A stretch of 12,090 nucleotides of DNA from Pseudomonadota bacterium (GTDB lineage Bacteria > Pseudomonadota > Alphaproteobacteria > Rhizobiales > Hyphomicrobiaceae): assembly GCA_021813195.1 (NCBI GenBank), contig JAKALI010000060.1, forward strand, positions 1-12,090, written 5' to 3'. Position numbers and translations under genes: made by a program. How positions within the stretch are numbered: the stretch's first letter is position 1; each line of letters starts with the position of its first letter. Under the pieces are notes generated by a model that ran no database searches, was not told the DNA's origin, and saw nothing but the letters and a program-made list of their open reading frames with translations. Positions 1 to 8,038 of this stretch are shown here, one piece after another.

Positions 1-1
1 G

Positions 2-508
2 GCTGAAGCCCATGACGAATTGCTCGATGGCCAGGCGCGAAGCAAATTGGACGGCCGACTGGGTTTCTTGCTGCCGCTCGGGATGGCGCTTGCAGGACTT
101 GCGATCATCATTTTTGGCGGCAAACTGCTCGTTGAGGGCGCGATCGCAATCGCGCGCTCCTATGGTGTGTCGGAGTCCGTCATCGGTCTCACGATCGTCG
201 CGGTCGGCACGTCGATGCCCGAGCTCGTCACCTCTCTGGTCGCGGCGTTTCGGCGTCACGGCGATGTCGCCATCGGCAACATCCTGGGTTCCAATATCTA
301 CAACATCCTAGGTATTGGAGGCGCAACAGGCTTGATCGCACCGACAAACGTGCCGCCCGATATCGTCTCGTTCGACAATCTCGTGATGCTCGCGGCCACG
401 ATCGTGATGTTTGCCTTCGCCTGGAGCGGCCGGCGGATCTCTCGCGTGGAAGGTCTGCTAATGTTTGCCGGCTACGTCGCCTATATCGCCTCTCTGTGGC
501 CCAAATAG
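2..508 (+). CDS. Calcium/sodium (CaCA-family) antiporter, C-terminal part, 5'-truncated by window edge
   Basis: This is the C-terminal 168 residues of an inner-membrane cation/Ca2+ exchanger of the YrbG type, which uses a Na+ or H+ gradient to export Ca2+. The frame is open to the left edge, so the true start lies outside the window; full-length family members are around 310-330 residues. What remains is the second Na_Ca_ex domain. A hydrophobic segment (about residues 29-45, GMALAGLAIIIFGG) precedes the second alpha-repeat, with GTSMPELVTSLVAAF followed by GNILGSNIYNILG. The acidic Glu in the PE motif and the GSN motif form the ion-binding site in this family. Two further hydrophobic helices close the protein, ending in SLWPK. 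The stop is TAG at 506-508, only 13 bases before the stop of the convergent tlpA-like gene. A TTG at 20 is an in-frame possible start codon but would delete half the protein, so I treat the gene as truncated only by the window. Confidence 0.9.
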   Translation, partial: AEAHDELLDGQARSKLDGRLGFLLPLGMALAGLAIIIFGGKLLVEGAIAIARSYGVSESVIGLTIVAVGTSMPELVTSLVAAFRRHGDVAIGNILGSNIYNILGIGGATGLIAPTNVPPDIVSFDNLVMLAATIVMFAFAWSGRRISRVEGLLMFAGYVAYIASLWPK

Positions 509-521
509 CGTATCGCCGCCG

Positions 522-1202
522 TCAATCCGATGTCGCAAGGCGAACAGCATCCGCAATCAGTGCCTTGGCCTCGGCCGTATCCCATTCCGCCGGACCAGGC
601 AGACGGCCAACCTCGCGGCCCTGCGCGTCGATCAGAATGGTGGTCGGCATGCCGACAGCGCGCAGCGCGTTGCCAGCGCGCATGGTGGGGTCGATGTAGA
701 GTTTCAAGTGTTCAACCTTGATCTCATCAAAAAAGCGACGTGCCGCATCCGGGCCTGCGCGATCGAGACTGAGGGCGACGACTTCGAATTTGTCTGAGCC
801 CAAATCTTTCTGCAAACGATCCAGCGACGGCATTTCATGCCGGCATGGGGCGCACCACGTCGCCCAAAGGTTGAGAAGGATCGCCTTACCGCGAAAATCG
901 GCGAGCCGAACAGGCTTACCGGCGAAATCCTCGAATGTGACATCCGCGAGGGCCTCGGGAGGCGAACGGCGCACAAAGCCCGCGAAGGGGGAGCCGGATT
1001 TGCGGGTCTCCTTTGCATCAGGATCTGGCTTGGCCGTCGCCGCGACCGCCGTCGTTCCTGATCCCGACGGAGACGACACATTGTCAGCACTCTTGAGAGT
1101 GACGTATACCGCCGCAAAACCGATGACCGCAGCGGCCAGCCCCGCGAGGGCCAGCGTGCTCCCGGTAACCTTGGTTCCGTCGTGTTGCTCATCACGTCCC
1201 AT
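522..1202 (-). CDS. tlpA: TlpA-family membrane-anchored thiol:disulfide oxidoreductase
   Basis: A 226-residue thioredoxin-like protein anchored in the inner membrane and facing the periplasm. In Bradyrhizobium, TlpA keeps cysteines of the copper delivery path reduced for assembly of the Cu-A centre of cytochrome aa3 oxidase; the same role is inferred here. A single membrane helix (about residues 15-36) is followed by a Ser/Ala/Pro-rich linker and a thioredoxin domain. The redox motif WCAPC places the cysteines at 117 and 120, and the cis-proline is P186 in [10 protein letters not shown] chose ATG at 1202 because it gives a short cytoplasmic N-terminus (MGRDEQHDG) and has a purine-rich GGGAAGGG just upstream. 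An in-frame TTG at 1238 would add 12 residues but lacks a ribosome site. The gene is divergent from argH, an arrangement I recall from other rhizobial-type genomes. No cytochrome assembly genes lie nearby, so substrate specificity is unproven. Confidence 0.88.
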   Translation of the reverse strand: MGRDEQHDGTKVTGSTLALAGLAAAVIGFAAVYVTLKSADNVSSPSGSGTTAVAATAKPDPDAKETRKSGSPFAGFVRRSPPEALADVTFEDFAGKPVRLADFRGKAILLNLWATWCAPCRHEMPSLDRLQKDLGSDKFEVVALSLDRAGPDAARRFFDEIKVEHLKLYIDPTMRAGNALRAVGMPTTILIDAQGREVGRLPGPAEWDTAEAKALIADAVRLATSD

Positions 1203-1255
1203 GTCAACCCTTCCCGCCGCTACGAACCACCGGCTCAAAGGAGCCTCAAAGCCCC
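1203..1255. promoter_or_regulatory. Short divergent intergenic region tlpA / argH
   Basis: These 53 bases separate the divergent start codons of tlpA and argH and must hold at least the translation signals of both, and probably part of their promoters. For argH an AAGGAG lies at 1238-1243, 12 bases before the ATG, a rather long spacing. For tlpA the purine run GGGAAGGG (minus strand) lies just upstream of the ATG. I cannot identify a convincing -35/-10 pair inside this gap, so one or both promoters probably extend into the opposing gene. Confidence 0.4.
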
Positions 1256-2665
1256 ATGACTGAAAAAGATGCCAACACGATGTGGGGCGGACGCTTTGAT
1301 ATGTCGCCGGCGGAGATCATGCAGGAGATAAATGCCTCCATTGGCTTCGACAAGGTGCTGGCGCCCCAGGATATCCGCGCCTCAAAGGCCCATGCCGCCA
1401 TGCTGGCGGAGTGCGGCATTGTTACGCCCTCCGACGCCGAAGCGATCATCGACGGCCTCGACCGGGTCGGCGAGGAAATCGCTTCCGGCGCTTTCACTTT
1501 CAGCCGCGCGCTGGAAGACGTCCACATGAACGTCGAGAGCCGGCTCAAAGATCTCATCGGCGCGCCCGCTGGACGGCTTCACACGGCACGCTCCCGCAAT
1601 GACCAGGTTGCGACGGATTTCCGGTTGTGGGTGCGCGACGAGATCGACGCCGTTGATAGAAGCTTGCACGAGTTGCAGCTTGCGCTCGCACGCAAAGCGC
1701 ACGCTCATGCGGCGACCATTATGCCAGGCTTCACCCATCTCCAGCCCGCCCAACCGGTGACCTTCGGACATCATCTTCTGGCTTATGTCGAAATGTTCGG
1801 GCGCGACCGCGGCCGCTTTGCAGATGCGCGCAAACGCCTCAACGAATGTCCGCTGGGGTCTGCGGCCCTCGCGGGCACTTCCTTCCCCATCGACCGTGAC
1901 ATGACCGCGGCCGCACTCGGCTTCGATCGCCCGATGGCCAATTCGCTCGACGGTGTCTCCGATCGCGATTTTGCGCTCGAGACGTTAGCGGCGGCAACGA
2001 TCACAGCCGTTCACCTGTCGCGGCTCGCCGAAGAGATCGTGATCTGGATGACCCCGCAATTCGGGTTCGTCACTCTGTCGGATCGTTTTACGACCGGGTC
2101 GTCGATTATGCCGCAAAAACGCAATCCGGATGCAGCGGAACTGTCTCGCGCCAAGGTCGGGCGGATCGCTGGTGCCTTCCAAAGTCTCGTGATCGTCATG
2201 AAGGGTCTTCCGCTCGCCTACTCGAAGGATATGCAGGAAGATAAGGAGACAACTTTTGACGCCGTCGCGGCCCTTCGCCTGGCGATCACCGCCATGGCCG
2301 GAATGGTGGGCGACATGGAGCCCGTCCCCGAAGCCATGCGGGCAGCCGCCGGTCGCGGCTATTCCACGGCGACCGATCTCGCCGATTGGCTGGTCCGGGT
2401 GCTCGGCCTGCCATTCCGTGAAGCTCATCATGTCACGGGCGCCATCGTGAAGCTTGCCGACGCCAAGGGAGTGGACCTCGATCAGCTCGAGCTGGCTGCC
2501 ATGCAGAGTGTCGAGCCGCGGATTACCGGGGACGTCTACGGCGTTCTATCCGTTGAGAATTCCGTTAAATCGCGGACGAGTTATGGGGGAACCGCGCCAC
2601 AGAGCGTCGCAAAAATGGCGGAGCTCTGGCTCAAACGATTGGATAATGCGACGCCATCGGGCTAA
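1256..2665 (+). CDS. argH: Argininosuccinate lyase
   Basis: Cytoplasmic argininosuccinate lyase, 469 residues, normal for the family. It splits argininosuccinate into arginine and fumarate, the last step of arginine biosynthesis, and acts as a homotetramer of the fumarase/aspartase superfamily. Family signatures are intact: TARSRNDQ beginning after H109, the TH pair of [10 protein letters not shown] with the catalytic His at 161, and the flexible signature loop [12 protein letters not shown] with the catalytic serine at S282/S283. The N-terminus [14 protein letters not shown] is typical, and the WGGRF motif a few residues from the start supports ATG 1256. It is the first gene of a forward block with the lipoprotein gene and lysA: 54 bases separate its TAA from the lipoprotein ATG. 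I see nothing abnormal in it. Confidence 0.98.
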   Translation: MTEKDANTMWGGRFDMSPAEIMQEINASIGFDKVLAPQDIRASKAHAAMLAECGIVTPSDAEAIIDGLDRVGEEIASGAFTFSRALEDVHMNVESRLKDLIGAPAGRLHTARSRNDQVATDFRLWVRDEIDAVDRSLHELQLALARKAHAHAATIMPGFTHLQPAQPVTFGHHLLAYVEMFGRDRGRFADARKRLNECPLGSAALAGTSFPIDRDMTAAALGFDRPMANSLDGVSDRDFALETLAAATITAVHLSRLAEEIVIWMTPQFGFVTLSDRFTTGSSIMPQKRNPDAAELSRAKVGRIAGAFQSLVIVMKGLPLAYSKDMQEDKETTFDAVAALRLAITAMAGMVGDMEPVPEAMRAAAGRGYSTATDLADWLVRVLGLPFREAHHVTGAIVKLADAKGVDLDQLELAAMQSVEPRITGDVYGVLSVENSVKSRTSYGGTAPQSVAKMAELWLKRLDNATPSG

Positions 2666-2719
2666 GTTAGCGGGAGAAAATCGGGGAATGACGGTTTGAA
2701 TTTTCAGGGCGATTGGTCC

Positions 2720-2935
2720 ATGCGCATGTGTGTATCGCAGGCGGAATTGGGGCGTTTGGCGGCGCTAGCCGCCATCGCCCTCGTGCTGGCGGGCTGCGGC
2801 GTGCGCGGTTCTCTCGACGCGCCTCAAGCCGGCGGTGCCAGCGAGACCGCATCGGCTGATTCTGGTCAGGGCAAGCCCGAAGGCGCAACGCCCAAGCCGC
2901 ATAAAGGTTTCATACTCGACGGCCTGCTGCGTTGA
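2720..2935 (+). CDS. lptM: LptM-like small lipoprotein (LPS translocon maturation chaperone family)
   Basis: A 71-residue lipoprotein. The signal peptide (MRMCVSQAELGR followed by a hydrophobic core) ends in a clear lipobox LAGC with the lipidated cysteine at 26, followed by GVRGSLDAP, close to the G-x-x-G-x-L-x-x-P pattern of LptM (formerly YifL). The rest is a low-complexity Ala/Ser/Gly/Pro/Lys linker ending in KGFILDGLLR, a C-terminal motif I associate with alphaproteobacterial members. In E. coli LptM assists oxidative maturation of the LptDE outer-membrane LPS translocon; that function is known for the enterobacterial protein and inferred here. Position between argH and lysA fits the usual alphaproteobacterial arrangement, since LptM genes commonly sit directly upstream of lysA. 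I chose ATG at 2720 over TTG at 2696, which would put an unusual polar stretch before the signal peptide; the alternative ATG at 2726 is also possible. No strong ribosome site is visible. Confidence 0.82.
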   Translation: MRMCVSQAELGRLAALAAIALVLAGCGVRGSLDAPQAGGASETASADSGQGKPEGATPKPHKGFILDGLLR

Positions 2936-3067
2936 ACTCTGCCCCTGTCGTCTGGTCGTTGGGGCATCAGGAGCACGATGTGCACCGTTGCGCGTGCGCG
3001 CTGTCACTTCGTATAGCTAAGCCTAACGGCTCACCCCAACCTTCCATTGCCCACAATCGCGAGTGCC

Positions 3068-4336
3068 ATGCATCACTTCGCCTACAAAAACGGCGTGCTC
3101 CACGCTGAGGATGTCGCCATCGATATGCTGGCTCAGCGTGTCGGAACGCCCTTCTACTGCTACTCCACGGCGACGCTTGAGCGGCATTATCGCGTACTGA
3201 CCCAGGCCTTTCGCGACATCGACCACCTGATCTGCTTTGCCGTGAAGTCGAATTCCAATCAGGCCGTGCTCAAGACGATGTCGGCAATGGGAGCTGGCAT
3301 GGACGTCGTCTCCGAAGGAGAACTGAGGCGCGCGCTTGCAGCGGGCGTGCCTGCGAACCGGATCATCTTCGCCGGTGTGGGCAAGACGCGCGAGGAAATG
3401 GCCGCGGCCCTTCGCGCGGGGATAGCCGGCTTCAATGTCGAAAGCGCCCCGGAACTGGAGCTTTTGAGCGAAGTCGCTACGGGCCTCGGCACCACGGCCG
3501 ATATCGCAATTCGCGTCAACCCCGACGTCGATGCAAAGACACACGCCAAGATCTCCACTGGCAAATCGGAAAACAAATTCGGCGTGCCGTTCCTCGAAGC
3601 CCCCGCACTTTATGCCCGTGCGCGCGCGCAGCCCGGCATTCGTGTCGCTGGCGTGCACATGCATATTGGCAGTCAGATCACCGATCTGCAGCCCTTCCGC
3701 GACGCCTTCCAACTGCTGCGCGAACTCGTCGAAGCGTTGCGTGCCGACGGACACGATCTCAAGCATGTCGATATCGGCGGCGGACTTGGCGTCCCCTACC
3801 GGGCTGATAGTGATCCTCCGCCGCATCCGGAAGACTACGCGCAACTCGTGCGCGAGGAATTGGGCGGTCTTGGTCTTAAGATCGTTCTCGAGCCTGGACG
3901 GATGATTGCGGGCAATGCCGGAATTCTGGTAACGCGCGTTCTCTATGTGAAGGAGGGTGCTGCTCGTCGCTTCACGATCGTCGACGCCGCCATGAACGAC
4001 CTCATTCGACCCACACTCTACGAGGCCCATCACGACATCTGGCCCGTCGGCGAAGCCGCTGGCGTCCATGATCTTTACGTGCAGGACATCGTCGGGCCGG
4101 TGTGCGAAACCGGAGACTATCTCGCTCTCGATCGGCCGCTGCCAGACTTCCGTCCCGGCGACCTCATTGCCGTCATGACAGCCGGAGCTTATGGCGCTGT
4201 AATGTCCTCCACCTACAATAGTCGACCGCTCGTCCCGGAAGTCCTCGTCAAGGGAGCGGATGCGGCCATCGTGCGGCCCAGGTTGACTTTGGAGGACCTC
4301 ATCGCCCTGGATCGTTTGGCGCCCTGGCAAGCCTAG
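3068..4336 (+). CDS. lysA: Diaminopimelate decarboxylase
   Basis: PLP-dependent meso-diaminopimelate decarboxylase, 422 residues, which makes L-lysine and CO2 in the last step of the DAP pathway. It is a fold-type III enzyme (alanine racemase-like barrel plus beta domain) and works as a cytoplasmic dimer. Visible hallmarks are the PLP-binding lysine K60 in CFAVKSNSN, the MHIGSQI segment, the phosphate-binding loop DIGGGLGVPY, the EPGR motif, and the catalytic cysteine C346 in GPVCETGDYLALDR, contributed across the dimer interface in this family. Start ATG 3068 gives MHHFAYKNGVLHAEDV, the usual N-terminus; a TTG at 3047 would add seven residues without a ribosome site. It lies 132 bases after the lipoprotein gene and 114 bases before the TIGR02302 gene, on the same strand, so co-transcription with argH is plausible but not shown. 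The residues needed for catalysis appear intact. Confidence 0.97.
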   Translation: MHHFAYKNGVLHAEDVAIDMLAQRVGTPFYCYSTATLERHYRVLTQAFRDIDHLICFAVKSNSNQAVLKTMSAMGAGMDVVSEGELRRALAAGVPANRIIFAGVGKTREEMAAALRAGIAGFNVESAPELELLSEVATGLGTTADIAIRVNPDVDAKTHAKISTGKSENKFGVPFLEAPALYARARAQPGIRVAGVHMHIGSQITDLQPFRDAFQLLRELVEALRADGHDLKHVDIGGGLGVPYRADSDPPPHPEDYAQLVREELGGLGLKIVLEPGRMIAGNAGILVTRVLYVKEGAARRFTIVDAAMNDLIRPTLYEAHHDIWPVGEAAGVHDLYVQDIVGPVCETGDYLALDRPLPDFRPGDLIAVMTAGAYGAVMSSTYNSRPLVPEVLVKGADAAIVRPRLTLEDLIALDRLAPWQA

Positions 4337-4450
4337 CCCGTTGAATACAAGCACCCCAGCGGTGCCAACTCAGCGAAGTCATCAGACAGGTCCCCTTGTC
4401 GAGATTTTAATGAAATCGAGGCGACCCGCCGTGCTACGGTTCCCCAAAAG

Positions 4451-7162
4451 ATGAGGGTTGCCAGACCGATGACCGAGACTCGCAATCCGGCCTTCGAGGC
4501 CAAAGTGCGCCGCGCCCGCTGGGCGATCGTGGCCGAGCAGGTATGGCTGCGGCTGTGGCTGCTGGCCGGTCTCCTCGCTCTGTTTTTCGCAATTTCGCTG
4601 CTCGATGGCTGGACCTACCTGCCTCCCACTCTGCACAAGCTCTTTCTCGGACTGTTCGCGCTGGCGGGTCTGGCTTGGCTCATTTTTGTCGCGCGCATTC
4701 CCTGGCCTTCGCGAGAGGACGCGATCCGGCGCATCGAGCGCGTTTCGGACGTCCCTCATCGCCCAGCAACATCCTACGAGGACCACCTCACGGCATCAGC
4801 TGGCGATCCGGACACGCAAACGCTCTGGCAAGCCCATCGCCAGCGCATGGCCAACCTCATCACCAAACTGCGCGCCGGCTGGCCCCACCCGGGGACGTAC
4901 CGCTTCGATCCACTCGCACTGCGCGCGCTGGGCGTGATCGTCGTCGTCGCCGCGGCAGCGCTGACCGGCCCGGCGATTATCGATCGCATGACGGCCGCCT
5001 TTCGACTCGATGGCGCCGCCGATCTTGACACGCAGCGCCTCGACGCCTGGATTACGCCCCCCGCCTACACCGGTCGCGCTCCCATTATGCTCGCCGACGG
5101 CGCGCGTCCACGCGCTGAACTGAAACAAACTGCCAGTGAGACGGCGCTGCAAGTGCCCGAGGGCAGCGTTCTCGTGGTACGTTTGAGCGGCGCCACCCGC
5201 CAGCCTCTCGCGGTGGAGATCGCGACCGCAGCTGACGTTGAAACAGAAAGCGCACGCGGCACAACAGGAGCAACAAACACGAAGCGCATCGAAGCGCCCA
5301 CCGATGCCGGGACGACTGCAAGCGTCGCGGAAGTGCGCGCGCAGATCACCGCCTCCGGTTCGATTACGGCTTCGTCCGGCTCGACGATCCTGGCGCACTG
5401 GCCGCTGGAGGTCATCGCGGACAACGTACCCGGCATCGCGCTCACCAAGAATCCGGAGCGAACCGCGCGCGGCGCCCTGAAACTCACGTATTTCGTGCAG
5501 GACGACTATGGGGTCGCAAGCGCGGAGGTGAAGTTCAAGCGCGTCAAGGAGCCCCTGCGCAGCAACCCGCAAACAGCCTGGGCGCAACCCCAGAGGCTCA
5601 AGGGACCGCGCGCGCCGTACTCGCGGCCACCGCAATTGCCATTGCGTCTGCCGGCCCCGAATGCAACGCAGGGCGAAGCCTTCACCTTCCACGAAATCGG
5701 CTCTCACCCCTGGGCGGGTCAGCGCGTGATGATGACGCTCGAGGCCACCGATGTCGGCGGCAAGGTCGGACGCAGCCAACCCGTCGAGATCGTGCTGCCT
5801 GAACGCGAGTTCACCAAGCCTCTGGCACGCGCCCTCATCGAGCAGCGCAAACTTTTGATCGAAGATCCCCGCCATGCCGAGCGGGTTGCGACCGCTCTCG
5901 ACGCGCTCACGTTGGAGCCCGAAGGGTTCATCGACGATCCTCGCGTCTATTTGCCCCTGCGGGCGGTGATTTATCGCGTGACGCGCGACCGAACGCGTGC
6001 AGGCGTCGACAGCGTCATCGACCAGCTCTGGCATACCGCGCTGAGAATCGAGGACGGTGATCTGTCGGACGCTGAACGCAACCTGCGCGCTATCCAAGAT
6101 CAGCTTGCCAAGGCCCTCGAAGAAGGCGCTTCGGATGAAGAAATCCAACGCCTGATGCAGGAGCTGCGGGAGGCCTTCAACGAGTTTGCCCGCGAGCTCG
6201 CCCAGCAGCAGCAGAACGATCCGAACACCGACGGCCAAAACCAGGACGCTGAGCAACTTTCGGCCGAAGAGCTCGATCGCATGCTGCGCGATATGGAGGA
6301 GATGGCCAAAAGCGGTTTGCGCGATCAGGCGAAGGAAATGCTGGCTGAAATGCGCGACCTTATGGAACGCATGCAAGCTCAGCGCCAGAACCCCGAGCAA
6401 CAGCAGCGCAATGCTGAGGCGGAAAAAATGATCCGCAAACTCGGCGAGGCCGTCGGGCAGCAGCAAGACCTCATGGACGAGACCTTCGATCAGGGCCGCC
6501 AGCAACAACAGCAGCCAGGTCAAGGCCCCGGACAGATGAAGCAGTCTCAACCTGGTCAGCAGGGACAACGGGGCCAAGGCATGCAAGCCGATCGGCGGCA
6601 GGGTTTAGGCCAAAATCGCGGCGATGGTCAGGGCGAGTTGATGAGCCGCGAACGTGGCCGCGATGCTCAAGGACGAGGGGAACGACAAGGCGAGGGTCAG
6701 CGCTCGAGCTTGGCTCAGCGCCAGCAGGAGCTGCGTGAACGCTTAGAAGCCCTTCGCCGCGACATGCAAGAGAAGGGCTTGGGGGACGGGGAACGCCTCT
6801 CAGATGCAGCCCGTGCGATGCAAGAGGCAGAAGAAGCCCTGCGCCAAGGTCAGTACGATGAGGCCAATCAACACCAGGCCGAGGCGCTCGAGAATATGCG
6901 GGAAGGCGCGCAGGAAATGGCCCAACAAGCGCAGCAAGGTAACCAACAGCGCTTTGGGCAAAACGGGGATACGCCCCGCGATCCGCTGGGCCGCCCCCAA
7001 AGGTCGCGAGGCCCGGATCAGGGCCGCTCGGTGAAGGTGCCCGACCAGATCGACATGCAGCGGGCCCGAGAATTGATGGAGGAATTGCGCCGCAGGCTTG
7101 GCGAAGCCAAACGTCCTCAAATTGAACTCGACTACCTCGAGCGGCTGCTGCGCTGGTATTGA
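4451..7162 (+). CDS. Giant Gln-rich membrane protein of the DUF4175 / TIGR02302 family, function unknown
   Basis: A 903-residue protein matching the alphaproteobacterial TIGR02302 (DUF4175) family by architecture. It has two hydrophobic helices near the N-terminus (about 32-51 and 63-82), a third around 156-177 (GVIVVVAAAALTG), a long folded extracytoplasmic-looking region, then a helical and low-complexity tail. The tail from about residue 540 is charged and coiled-coil-like (repeated ELREAF, DMEEMAK, EMLAEMRDLMERM), with Gln/Gly/Arg-rich stretches such as QQQQQPGQGPGQMKQSQ. It ends in a conserved-looking segment ELDYLERLLRWY. The role of the family is not established; a position downstream of lysA and an envelope location suggest cell-wall or envelope physiology, which is inference only. 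ATG 4451 has a poor ribosome site; ATG 4469 (MTETRNPAF) is an equally likely start, six codons later. The frame is intact throughout the repeat-rich tail. It converges with the tetR gene 62 bases away. Confidence 0.88.
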   Translation: MRVARPMTETRNPAFEAKVRRARWAIVAEQVWLRLWLLAGLLALFFAISLLDGWTYLPPTLHKLFLGLFALAGLAWLIFVARIPWPSREDAIRRIERVSDVPHRPATSYEDHLTASAGDPDTQTLWQAHRQRMANLITKLRAGWPHPGTYRFDPLALRALGVIVVVAAAALTGPAIIDRMTAAFRLDGAADLDTQRLDAWITPPAYTGRAPIMLADGARPRAELKQTASETALQVPEGSVLVVRLSGATRQPLAVEIATAADVETESARGTTGATNTKRIEAPTDAGTTASVAEVRAQITASGSITASSGSTILAHWPLEVIADNVPGIALTKNPERTARGALKLTYFVQDDYGVASAEVKFKRVKEPLRSNPQTAWAQPQRLKGPRAPYSRPPQLPLRLPAPNATQGEAFTFHEIGSHPWAGQRVMMTLEATDVGGKVGRSQPVEIVLPEREFTKPLARALIEQRKLLIEDPRHAERVATALDALTLEPEGFIDDPRVYLPLRAVIYRVTRDRTRAGVDSVIDQLWHTALRIEDGDLSDAERNLRAIQDQLAKALEEGASDEEIQRLMQELREAFNEFARELAQQQQNDPNTDGQNQDAEQLSAEELDRMLRDMEEMAKSGLRDQAKEMLAEMRDLMERMQAQRQNPEQQQRNAEAEKMIRKLGEAVGQQQDLMDETFDQGRQQQQQPGQGPGQMKQSQPGQQGQRGQGMQADRRQGLGQNRGDGQGELMSRERGRDAQGRGERQGEGQRSSLAQRQQELRERLEALRRDMQEKGLGDGERLSDAARAMQEAEEALRQGQYDEANQHQAEALENMREGAQEMAQQAQQGNQQRFGQNGDTPRDPLGRPQRSRGPDQGRSVKVPDQIDMQRARELMEELRRRLGEAKRPQIELDYLERLLRWY

Positions 7163-7224
7163 CGAGGTGATCTTTCCGAGCGGGCATGCGGATTTCACGC
7201 TCGCACTGCACCAGGATGGGTGAA

Positions 7225-7839
7225 CTATCCCGCGTGTGGCGATGAGCCCGTAATCCCCTTGAGATAGGTTGTGACCAGATGATCGACCAGTGGTCCGGCC
7301 GCTTCCGATGTGACACTTGACAATTTGTCAGCTGTAGCAAGTGACGTTATGCCATGAACGCCCGCCCACAGCACGCTGGCGGCGCGTCGAACGTCCTCGG
7401 TACTCGCATCGGGCATCAGCGGCTTCAGCGCCACTTCCACGCGTCGCATCAGGGCATCCAGTTTTTCCTGATACCAGCCAGGTATGGGGCTGGAGGCGGG
7501 CAGATGATGCTCAAAAAGCAGGTTCCACAGCCGTGGCTGCTCGGTCGTGAAGGTCCGGTAAGCCCGGGCCAGCTCCAGGACCCGCTCTCCCGGAGAGAGG
7601 TCCGCAGGCACCCCGTCCAGCTTTGCCGCCAGTCGGTCTAACAGACGCGCCTCAATGGTCAGCACCAAATCATCGAGATTCTCGAAGACGTTGTAGAGCG
7701 TTCCGGGCGAATAATTGATGCGCCGTGCGACCTCCCGAGCCGACAAGCCAGCCAGACCGCTCTCCGCAATCAGCTCCGTCGAGGTCTGGAGTATCAGTTC
7801 ACGCAGCTCCTCGGCTGTGTGCGTCGCACGTCGTCCCAT
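7225..7839 (-). CDS. TetR/AcrR-family transcriptional regulator
   Basis: A 204-residue one-component regulator, the usual TetR length. The N-terminal DNA-binding domain shows the helix-turn-helix at about residues 32-56 (LSAREVARRINYSPGTLYNVF), and the ligand-binding C-terminal domain contains WAGVHGI at 158-164, which resembles the WHG-type C-terminal domain (TetR_C_33). TetR proteins typically repress a neighbouring gene until a small ligand binds; here the ligand and target are unknown. No transporter or enzyme gene is divergent next to it: the closest upstream gene is a TadE-like gene on the same strand, whose stop is 199 bases away. Autoregulation is therefore the simplest idea, supported by the imperfect palindrome at 7843-7860 immediately before the ATG. 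The ATG at 7839 is preceded by an AGG four bases away, a modest ribosome site. Confidence 0.9.
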   Translation of the reverse strand: MGRRATHTAEELRELILQTSTELIAESGLAGLSAREVARRINYSPGTLYNVFENLDDLVLTIEARLLDRLAAKLDGVPADLSPGERVLELARAYRTFTTEQPRLWNLLFEHHLPASSPIPGWYQEKLDALMRRVEVALKPLMPDASTEDVRRAASVLWAGVHGITSLATADKLSSVTSEAAGPLVDHLVTTYLKGITGSSPHAG

Positions 7840-7842
7840 GGA

Positions 7843-7860
7843 ACCTGATCAGAATGAGGT
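7843..7860. promoter_or_regulatory. Candidate TetR operator (imperfect palindrome)
   Basis: The 18 bases just upstream of the tetR start codon read ACCTGATCAGAATGAGGT. Comparison with the reverse complement gives symmetric half-sites ACCTnAT and ATnAGGT around a 4-base centre, 12 of 18 positions matching. An operator this close to the start codon would overlap the leader or ribosome site and fits a self-repressing TetR protein. The symmetry is seen directly; binding is inferred from position only. Confidence 0.35.
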
Positions 7861-7977
7861 GTTTTCCCGGCTGGCCCGGATAGGATTGCATGATCGCCAA
7901 ATGCTGTGTGCGTTGTGGCCACACGAAGTTCAAAGTGCGAAAATAAAGAATAACAACTTTCTAGGCGTTGAACCAAT

Positions 7978-8003
7978 ATCGGCCGGTCTTGTGACCGGCC
8001 GAT
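7978..8003 (-). terminator. Perfect 11-bp hairpin after the TadE-like gene, probable terminator
   Basis: A perfect inverted repeat, ATCGGCCGGTC - TTGT - GACCGGCCGAT, makes an 11-bp GC-rich stem with a 4-base loop, 35 bases beyond the stop codon of the minus-strand TadE-like gene at 8039. Placement suggests it ends that transcript or protects its 3' end. There is no clean T-run following on the minus strand (the sequence continues ATTGGTT), so a classical intrinsic terminator is only moderately supported. Confidence 0.5.
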
Positions 8004-8038
8004 GGTCGAAAAACGACGCTATTATGCCCGCGCGTCGC

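Noticed and set aside
2940..2966. Inverted repeat TGCCCC / GGGGCA after the lipoprotein gene
   Set aside because: Only 6 bp of stem with a loop of 15 bases and no T-run; too weak for a terminator call.
3023..4354. Minus-strand open frame of 443 codons opposite lysA
   Set aside because: It mirrors lysA codon for codon; lysA has all catalytic motifs, and the antisense product has no recognisable domain. Long antisense frames are common in GC-rich genes.
4351..4365. Small hairpin GCACC-CCAGC-GGTGC after lysA
   Set aside because: A 5-bp stem without T-run is expected by chance in GC-rich DNA.
4796..6586. Minus-strand open frame of 596 codons opposite the TIGR02302 gene
   Set aside because: Leu/His/Arg-rich translation with no recognisable domain, fully within the coding sequence of the long forward gene; a composition artefact.
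5130..7080. Possible frameshift or tandem-repeat expansion in the Gln-rich tail
   Set aside because: The frame is continuous to a conserved-looking C-terminus and the repeats are compositional rather than exact DNA copies.
7177..7203. CGAGCG / CGCTCG inverted repeat between the convergent TIGR02302 and tetR genes
   Set aside because: The placement suits a terminator but a 6-bp stem with 15-base loop is weak.
6471..7340. Minus-strand open frame of 289 codons overlapping the ends of the TIGR02302 and tetR genes
   Set aside because: Its product looks like Pro/Arg/Ser-rich noise and it overlaps two well supported genes.
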